Shown one piece after another: positions 59,701 through 64,000 of a stretch of DNA of 64,000 nt. The notes under the pieces were generated by a model. The model worked only from the letters and a program-made list of their open reading frames with translations. It was not told where the DNA came from and did no database searches. This DNA is from Actinomycetota bacterium (GTDB lineage Bacteria; Actinomycetota; Acidimicrobiia; Acidimicrobiales; Ilumatobacteraceae), in the NCBI GenBank assembly GCA_016700055.1, contig CP064997.1, forward strand, positions 1,240,001 through 1,304,000, in the 5' to 3' direction. Numbering within the stretch: position 1 is the first letter of the stretch; every line of letters starts with the position of its first letter. The position numbers and the translations under genes are program-made.

Positions 59701-60196
59701 AGTCACGGCCGCGCACCTCGAGACGGTCGAGGGCACTGAGCGCCTGCTGCACCGACAGGTACCCGGCGAGCGCCGCGGCCCCGCAGGCGCTGCCGGCGAG
59801 CGCGGCCACCTCGCGCGCCGTGCGCAGGCGGTCGTGGCGCACGGCCCACAACGCGTCGCGGAGCGCGATCAGCTCGCTGCTGCGCTGTTCGATGACGTCG
59901 GCACCGAGACCCGATGCCTGTTCGAGCGCCCGCTCGGCGGCTCCGGCGGCGGCGTCCAGGCGGTCGAGCCGGGCGGTGATGCCCGCGACGAGCTCGTCAC
60001 GACCGGCGAGCACCTGCACCCCGGGCACGCCGTGAAGCAGCCGGTCGACCTCGGTGACTTCGCGCGTGAGCGACGTCAGGTCGGGCGCGGGTCCCGCCGC
60101 CGCCGCCACCGCCTGGTCGAGCAGGCTGAGCAGCTCTTCGGGTGCGGGCATCGGCCTGCTCGGTGGACGCCTGAGGATGGCGATGATGCCGCACAT
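56750..60196 (-). CDS. Oversized glucosamine-6-phosphate synthase-like amidotransferase
   Basis: 1148 residues where GlmS has about 610. Catalytic Cys2 in MCGIIAI; then about 135 helical residues with no counterpart (about 11-147); then the amidotransferase continues (LDRLEVRGRDSAGVHLY, HTRWAS at 261-266, ALNGD at 297, TTDAK at 321). FPHYLLKEI (472-480) is the GlmS linker. SIS domain 1 has SQSGTTTDT (582-590) and ASTKAF (636-641). SIS domain 2 keeps K723, E726 and H742 (GlmS K485, E488, H504). The GlmS C-terminal tail fits HPLRMARE (832-839), giving about 300 extra residues; another tail-like block, AKTVTVG, is at 949-955. A TAGCCT 8 nt before the ATG suggests a leaderless mRNA. Confidence 0.9.
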   Translation of the reverse strand: MCGIIAILRRPPSRPMPAPEELLSLLDQAVAAAAGPAPDLTSLTREVTEVDRLLHGVPGVQVLAGRDELVAGITARLDRLDAAAGAAERALEQASGLGADVIEQRSSELIALRDALWAVRHDRLRTAREVAALAGSACGAAALAGYLSVQQALSALDRLEVRGRDSAGVHLYVHGHGLQPDDPAVVALLAGRDHDPLFQGGSVRLVVGAGGRLVLSLVYKAAAEIGELGDNTRVLRRAIAADGLLRLALASPTAELSLVGHTRWASVGIISEPNAHPVNSDELGPIGIGALPYVVGALNGDVDNHSDLKVEHELRIAAPITTDAKVIPALVVRNLPAANGDLTEAFRRSVASFEGSVAIAAAAASDPSCLLLAQRGSGQALYVGLAEDAFVVASEPYGLVEETPHYVRMDGETPVSPDRPQSRGQVFVLDAARAGEIGGVRRLAYDGTELPLTDADLAVAEVTTRDIDRGEFPHYLLKEITESPESLRKTIRGKIVEHDARLRAAVGERALPEVVRARLAGGHIRRIRVVGQGTAAVAGRSMAAVLDELIGGEIDVDAITATELSGFALQLDMSDTLVVAVSQSGTTTDTNRTVDLARGRGALVLGIVNRRNSDLCDKAHGVLFTSDGRDVEMSVASTKAFYAQVAAGVLLACAISEAAGLGSEQRRHELLTALRSMPDAMVATLGRRDAIAEAARRNAPHKRYWAVVGNGPNTIAAHEVRIKLSELCYKSIACDVTEDKKHIDLSSEPLILVCAAGLVGSTADDVGKEIAIYRAHKATPIVIADEGNARFGAAAELLTVPAVDPTLAFLLSAMVGHLFGYEAALAIDSLAHPLRMAREAIERRLGTASEMPADLDGLLIGLRSELAAPLERFHDGLRDGAYDGHLEASTAVGLTALARDLASDRPLESYQLASGKVGTPTALLDDLTTALTRAIEQLTRPIDAIKHQAKTVTVGISRSDEGVLDRALVQEVLAAGAGRDLLTYRTLRVLADLDPAVDAVTGFTRYAIGGDPGKPGSTIRIVDRGGLAREVPSRVERNATLVGTKRRVASEREVLVARGRSDGRIVILVPEVKGAECVGITLLHVRLHDRLAPATMRGVLQGYDRRYDRLFDWVTETEGTFRDDLLGELPVVDLLVEPISEMADHWCS

Positions 60197-60204
60197 GGCG
60201 TCAG

Positions 60205-60210
60205 AGGCTA
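60205..60210 (-). promoter_or_regulatory. Leaderless -10 hexamer of the glmS-like gene
   Basis: TAGCCT on the minus strand, 8 nt before the ATG at 60196. Confidence 0.45.
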
Positions 60211-60259
60211 CCGATGCCGCGGCGCAGGGGTCCGTCGGGACCCTTCCGCCGCGATCGAC

Positions 60260-61582
60260 TCAGCCGAGGCGTTCGCGGACGGCCGCCGCGAGCTGCGCGG
60301 CAACCGTGTGGGCCGTGGCATCGTCGGCGGCCTCCACCATCACGCGCACGAGCGGTTCGGTGCCGCTCGCCCTGACGAGGATGCGCCCCTCCCCGCCGAG
60401 CTCCCGCTCGGCCGCGGCGATCTCGCCGCTCAGCGCGTTCGCGACGTCGAGGTGCTGAGCACGGACCGCCACGTTGACGAGCACCTGCGGGTACGACGTC
60501 ATCACCGACTGGGCCAGTTCGTCGAGCGGGCAACCGGTGCGGCACATCAGGTCGAGCAGCACCAGCCCGGCCAGCAGACCGTCGCCCGTCGGCGCCTCGT
60601 CGATGTGGATCACGTGGCCGCTCTGCTCTCCGCCGAGCGAGAACCCGCCCTCCTCCATCGCCTCGAGCACCGCGCGGTCCCCGACGGGGGTGGTCACCAC
60701 CGCGATCCCCCGCTCCGCCATCGCCCGGTGGAAGCCGAGGTTCGTCATCACGGTGACGACGACGGTGTCGTGCGTCAAGATGCCGCGCTCACGCCTGTCG
60801 ATCGCCGACAGCGCGATCAGCCGGTCACCGTCGACGACCTTCCCAAGCTGATCGACGGCGATCACCCGGTCACCGTCGCCGTCGAACGCCAGCCCGACGT
60901 CGGCCCCGTGCTCACGCACCGCCGCAGCCAGCGACTGCGGCGCCGTCGCCCCGCACCCGGCGTTGATGTTGGTGCCGTCCGGGCTGACGTGCAGCGCGAC
61001 GACGTCGGCGCCGAGGCGCGACAACACCATCGGGGCGACCTGGCTCATCGCTCCGTTCGCGGCGTCGACGGCGACCCGCAGGCCGGCGAGCATGCCGGCC
61101 GGGAAACGGTCGCACAGGTGCGCCTCGTAAAGGCTGGTCCCGTCGTGACGTTCCACGATCTCGCCCACCGCGTCGCCGCGCGACACGGGCGGGACGAGCT
61201 CGGCGAAGGTGCGCTCGACGGCGAGCTCCTGCGCGTCGGTCAGCTTGCGCCCACCGGCGCCGAAGAGCTTCACCCCGTTGTCCTCGAAGGGGTTGTGAGA
61301 CGCGGTGATCATCGCCGCCGGCACGCGTTCCGCGGCGGCGATCACCGCGAGGCCAGGGGTGGGCAGCACGCCGAGCAGCTCCACTCGTACGCCCTCGGCC
61401 GCCACACCGGCGGAGAACGCCCCTTCGAGCACCGGGCCGGAGCGCCGCGGATCGCGCGCGACCAGCAGGCGGTGACCACCGAGCACCCGCGCGGCGGCGC
61501 GGCCGAGCTCGACGATGTCGGTGGGTGTCAGCTCGGCGACGGCGAGGCCGCGGACACCGTCGGTGCCGAAGCGCAGGGTCAT
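60260..61582 (-). CDS. glmM: Phosphoglucosamine mutase
   Basis: 440 residues. It converts glucosamine-6-phosphate to glucosamine-1-phosphate, the step after GlmS toward UDP-GlcNAc. LRFGTDGVRG starts the enzyme; the phosphoserine is in ITASHNPFEDNGVK; the metal loop is FDGDGDR; GEQSGHVI binds sugar and RASGTEPLVRVMVEA binds phosphate. The glmS-like gene follows on the same strand after 63 bp. A CAGGCT hexamer lies 9 nt before the ATG. The pair supports the glmS-like protein being the amidotransferase of this pathway. Confidence 0.97.
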   Translation of the reverse strand: MTLRFGTDGVRGLAVAELTPTDIVELGRAAARVLGGHRLLVARDPRRSGPVLEGAFSAGVAAEGVRVELLGVLPTPGLAVIAAAERVPAAMITASHNPFEDNGVKLFGAGGRKLTDAQELAVERTFAELVPPVSRGDAVGEIVERHDGTSLYEAHLCDRFPAGMLAGLRVAVDAANGAMSQVAPMVLSRLGADVVALHVSPDGTNINAGCGATAPQSLAAAVREHGADVGLAFDGDGDRVIAVDQLGKVVDGDRLIALSAIDRRERGILTHDTVVVTVMTNLGFHRAMAERGIAVVTTPVGDRAVLEAMEEGGFSLGGEQSGHVIHIDEAPTGDGLLAGLVLLDLMCRTGCPLDELAQSVMTSYPQVLVNVAVRAQHLDVANALSGEIAAAERELGGEGRILVRASGTEPLVRVMVEAADDATAHTVAAQLAAAVRERLG

Positions 61583-61622
61583 GAGCTCGCGAGCCTGGGC
61601 GAGGACAGCGGCGTGGCTCGGG

Positions 61623-62015
61623 TCAGCGCTTGGTGTACTGCGGCGCCTTGCGGGCCTTCTTCAGGCCGTACTTCTTGCTCTCCTTCTTCCGCGCGTCGCG
61701 GGTGAGCAATCCGGCCTTCTTCAGCGCCGGGCGCTGTTCTGGGTCGAGCTCGGCGAGCGAGCGAGCGACGGCGAGGCGCATCGCCCCGGCCTGGCCGGTC
61801 ACACCGCCGCCGTGAATGGTGGCGTCGACGTCGTAGGTCTCGGCGGTGTCCGTGAGGCGCAGCGCCTCGGTGGCCGTCATCCGCTGCAGAGCCGTCGGGA
61901 AGTAGACCTCGATCGGCTTGGAGTTGATCGTGATCTGCCCCGACCCGTCGCGCAGGCGGATGCGGGCGACGGCTTCCTTGCGGCGGCCGGTGGTCTGGGT
62001 GAGCGGCTTGGTCAT
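61623..62015 (-). CDS. rpsI: Ribosomal protein S9
   Basis: 130 residues. TTGRRKEAVARIRLRDGSGQITIN is the N-terminal fold; VTGQAGAMRLAVARSLAELDPEQRPALKKAGLLTRDARKKESKKYGLKKARKAPQYTKR is the C-terminal tail that reaches the P-site tRNA and ends KR. It follows rplM by 22 bp, and both lie upstream of glmM in the order seen across actinobacteria. The start ATG at 62015 gives MTKPLTQTTGRRKEAVARI. A GGAGACG ribosome-like stretch precedes it. Confidence 0.98.
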   Translation of the reverse strand: MTKPLTQTTGRRKEAVARIRLRDGSGQITINSKPIEVYFPTALQRMTATEALRLTDTAETYDVDATIHGGGVTGQAGAMRLAVARSLAELDPEQRPALKKAGLLTRDARKKESKKYGLKKARKAPQYTKR

Positions 62016-62037
62016 CGTCGTCTCCGTACGGGGTGGC

Positions 62038-62484
62038 TCAACGGGCCTTGGCGGCGGGCAGCTCGAGCACCACCGGATGCTGCGCGGCGTGCGGGTGGTC
62101 GGGACCGGCGTACACCTTCAGCTTGCGCAGCATCTGGCGTCCGAGGGGGCCCTTGGGCAGCATGCCGCGCACCGACCGCCGGACGGCGTCTTCGGGCTTG
62201 CGGGCGAGCAGCTCGGCGTAGGTCTCGGTCTTCAACCCGCCCGGATAGCCGCTGTGGCGGTGGACGAGGTGGCGGTCGGCCTTGCCGGCGGTGAGCACGA
62301 CCTTGTCCGCGTTGACGATCACGACGTGGTCCCCGGTGTCGAGGTGGGGCGCGAAGATCGGCTTGTGCTTGCCGCGCAGCACCCGCGCGGCCTCCGTGCA
62401 CATCCGGCCGAGCACCAGCCCGTCGGCATCGATCACGTGCCAGGCGCGCTCAATCTCGCTGGCTTTCGGGGAGTACGTGCGCAT
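62038..62484 (-). CDS. rplM: Ribosomal protein L13
   Basis: 148 residues. RTYSPKASEIERAWHVIDADGLVLGRM is the start; HLDTGDHVVIVNADKVVLTAGK, HSGYPGGLK and AVRRSVRGMLPKGPLGRQMLRKLKVYAGPDHPHAAQ are L13 signatures. The ATG at 62484 is chosen because GAAGGAAG lies just upstream and the family starts here; the longer frame is not conserved. A TATCCT hexamer about 70 nt upstream on the minus strand is a candidate -10, so this gene has a normal leader, where an L13 autoregulatory structure could sit; I could not fold it. Confidence 0.98.
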   Translation of the reverse strand: MRTYSPKASEIERAWHVIDADGLVLGRMCTEAARVLRGKHKPIFAPHLDTGDHVVIVNADKVVLTAGKADRHLVHRHSGYPGGLKTETYAELLARKPEDAVRRSVRGMLPKGPLGRQMLRKLKVYAGPDHPHAAQHPVVLELPAAKAR

Positions 62485-62590
62485 TCGTCTTCCTTCGTCG
62501 CGAGGCACCGCCGGAGGGGCTGGCGCCCGGGAACCGGGAAAGGATACGGGCATCTCGGCGAAACCGGCAAGCGCGCCGGCGCGCCGGCGG

Positions 62591-63352
62591 TCATCCACCG
62601 GGAGAGCGCAGCTCGGCCAGCTCACGCAGCAGCGGAGCGACGTCGGAGCGTCCGGCGACGCGGAACGCGGCCGCCGTCGGGCCGGGGCCCACCTTGACGC
62701 CGACGTCGTGCACTCCGAGACGCTCGAAAGCGCGCTCGTCGGTGACGTCGTCGCCGACGAAGAACACCGCCGTCGCCCTCAGCTCGGCGCGCAGCAGCTC
62801 GAGGGCCACTCCCTTGTCGGCCCTGACCACGGTGACCTCGACCACCTCCAACCCGCTCAGCACATGTAGCCCGGCGATGTCGGCCAGGACGCCCTCGACG
62901 AGGAGGGGCACACGACCGGCCGCGTCGCGATCGGCCATGGTGCGGGTGTGGAAGGCGGCCCCGAACGGCTTGCGCTCGACGAGCGAACCGGGCAGATCGG
63001 CGGCGAGGCGCTGGAGCCGCTCGCGCACCAGGTCTCGCCGGGCGGTCAGCTCGGAGGGCAGCAGGTCGGCTTCCTCGCCGACGAGCTCGGCACCGTGGCT
63101 GCCGACGAGGCGCACCCCCGCCGGCACCTCACAGCGCATGACGAGGTCGGCCAGCGGGCGCCCGGAGATCACCGCCACCGCGCAATCCGGTGCGGCGGCC
63201 ACGCGGTGGAGTGCCGACATCGTGTCGCTGTCGGCCCGAGCCATCTCCGGGCGGGCGACGATCGGGGCCAGTGTGCCGTCGAAGTCGACCCCGACGAGGA
63301 GGAACTGCGTGGCCGCGATCCTGGCGAGCGCGGCCGCGAGCGACTCGCTCAC
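62591..63352 (-). CDS. otsB: Trehalose-6-phosphate phosphatase
   Basis: 253 residues, HAD fold. The nucleophile motif is VDFDGTLAPI, motif II is VISGRPL, motif III the Lys in RADKGVAL, and motif IV GDDVTDE. GSHGAEL and ERKPFGAAFHTR are trehalose-phosphatase blocks. It removes phosphate to release trehalose, an osmolyte and reserve sugar. The GTG at 63352 overlaps the otsA stop (GTGA), so translation is coupled; earlier codons are not starts. It ends 107 bp before rplM, a gap that holds the rplM promoter. Confidence 0.96.
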   Translation of the reverse strand: MSESLAAALARIAATQFLLVGVDFDGTLAPIVARPEMARADSDTMSALHRVAAAPDCAVAVISGRPLADLVMRCEVPAGVRLVGSHGAELVGEEADLLPSELTARRDLVRERLQRLAADLPGSLVERKPFGAAFHTRTMADRDAAGRVPLLVEGVLADIAGLHVLSGLEVVEVTVVRADKGVALELLRAELRATAVFFVGDDVTDERAFERLGVHDVGVKVGPGPTAAAFRVAGRSDVAPLLRELAELRSPGG

Positions 63353-64000
63353 CGCGACGCCGGCGAGGCTGCCCCGCCGAGTCGGGCCATGAACTCCCCC
63401 GACCACGCGTGGACGTCGGCGCGCTCCACCCGGCGTCTCATCGCGGTCATCCGGCGCGCGCGTTCCTGCTCCGGCATCTCGACCGCCGCCATCAGCGCCT
63501 GCTTCACGCCCTCCACGTCGTAGGGGTTGACGATCACGGCCTCGTGCAACTCGTGGGCCGCTCCGGCGAACTCGCTCAGCACGAGCACCCCCCGGCCGTG
63601 CAGGCTCGCCGCCACGTACTCCTTCGCGACGAGGTTCATCCCGTCCTTCAGCGGGGTCACGAGCATCACGTCGGCGGCCCGGTACAGGCCGAGCAGCTCG
63701 TCGAAGCCGAGGTTGCGGGTGAGGTAGTGGACGACAGGCTGGCCGATCCTGCCGAAGCGGCCGTTCAGGTCGCTGACCGAGTTGGCGATGCGCCGCCGCT
63801 CCTCGGAATAGGAGCCGAGTCGCTCCCGGCTCGGGACGGCGACCTGCACGAAGACGACGTCTTCGGGCCCCGACAGCGCCCCGGCTTCGAGCAGCTCCTG
63901 CAGCGCCCAGAGCCGCACGGAGATGCCCTTCGTGTAGTCGAGGCGGTCGATTCCGAGCAACACCGTCTTCGGGGAACCGAGGTCGGCACGCAGCCGCGCG
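63349..64000 (-). CDS. otsA: Trehalose-6-phosphate synthase, N-terminus outside window
   Basis: 217 codons are visible, the C-terminal part of a GT20 enzyme. It joins UDP-glucose and glucose-6-phosphate. KTVLLGIDRLDYTKGISVRL, VFVQVAVPSRE, YLTRNLGFDELLGLYRAADVMLVTPLKDGMNLVAKEYVA and SEFAGAAHELHEAVIVNPYD include the donor-binding Arg/Lys and the conserved DGMNLVAKE block. The coding frame runs off the right edge without a start. The stop overlaps otsB by 4 nt. Nothing in the visible half is abnormal. Confidence 0.96.
   Translation of the reverse strand, partial: ARLRADLGSPKTVLLGIDRLDYTKGISVRLWALQELLEAGALSGPEDVVFVQVAVPSRERLGSYSEERRRIANSVSDLNGRFGRIGQPVVHYLTRNLGFDELLGLYRAADVMLVTPLKDGMNLVAKEYVAASLHGRGVLVLSEFAGAAHELHEAVIVNPYDVEGVKQALMAAVEMPEQERARRMTAMRRRVERADVHAWSGEFMARLGGAASPASR

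Noticed and set aside
56411..61705. Very long open frame (about 1760 codons) on the plus strand opposite acpS, glmS and glmM
   Set aside because: It is the third-position-GC shadow of the minus-strand genes: low-complexity Arg/Asp/His/Gly-rich protein with no motifs, while the minus strand encodes recognised enzymes.

Overview
The window is high-GC DNA from an actinomycete. Two WhiB-family regulators, a TatA, a two-component pair of the MprAB type, an NlpC/P60 wall hydrolase and an LPXTG-type surface protein all point to Actinomycetota. The gene content (DUF11/DUF5979-type surface protein, many Asp/Thr-rich lipoproteins, a CYP125-like P450) fits the class Acidimicrobiia, for example an Ilumatobacter-like aquatic bacterium. 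That lower rank is inference; there is no rRNA gene here to settle it. I saw no tRNA, rRNA, CRISPR array, insertion sequence or phage gene, so this looks like stable chromosome.

Layout. 1-3.6 kb: ppk1 with a coupled degenerate CYTH-like gene, a WhiB gene, a hairpin repeat and tatA. 3.6-9.8 kb: formiminotransferase, whiB2, a large secreted lipoprotein hydrolase, deoD, a zinc-ribbon/SH3 membrane protein and mdh. 9.9-17.7 kb: acyltransferase-SGNH, metF, purH, a proline-tailed membrane protein, and an operon of a B12-binding mutase subunit with sucCD. 17.8-25.2 kb: a lipoprotein serpin, flavodoxin, PcrA/UvrD helicase and a two-component system with a secreted Asp/Thr-rich protein. 25.2-40 kb: mixed metabolism (methyltransferase, ferredoxin, YaaA, ABC exporter, P450, hydrolases, kinase-like protein, NlpC/P60, guaA, decarboxylase, Nudix, MFS). 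40.2-46.5 kb: one gene for a 2095-residue cell-wall surface protein. 47-62.5 kb, all on the minus strand: rplM-rpsI-glmM-glmS-acpS-nnr-alr-tsaE-tsaB-rimI-tsaD-dusB-maf-groES-groEL. This keeps the order known from mycobacteria and other actinobacteria. 62.6-64 kb: otsB and the end of otsA.

How the genes work together. The 47-62 kb block links ribosomal proteins L13/S9, amino-sugar and D-alanine supply for the wall, the t6A tRNA-modification enzymes and the HrcA-controlled chaperonin. Many neighbours in it overlap by ATGA or GTGA, so translation is probably coupled. The B12-domain/sucC/sucD operon would carry methylmalonyl-CoA to succinate. metF, purH, the formiminotransferase and guaA cover folate and purine steps.

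The most unusual items are four. (1) The gene at the glmS position encodes 1148 residues instead of about 610, with about 135 residues inserted just after the catalytic Cys and about 300 added at the C-terminus. (2) A hairpin element with a conserved loop occurs twice, 44 kb apart, and a related inverted repeat occurs once more. (3) Five exact 16-bp units, each with a CTAG, follow sucD. (4) More than twenty genes have a TANNNT-like hexamer exactly 6-8 nt before the start codon, which is the signature of leaderless mRNA and fixes many start codons.
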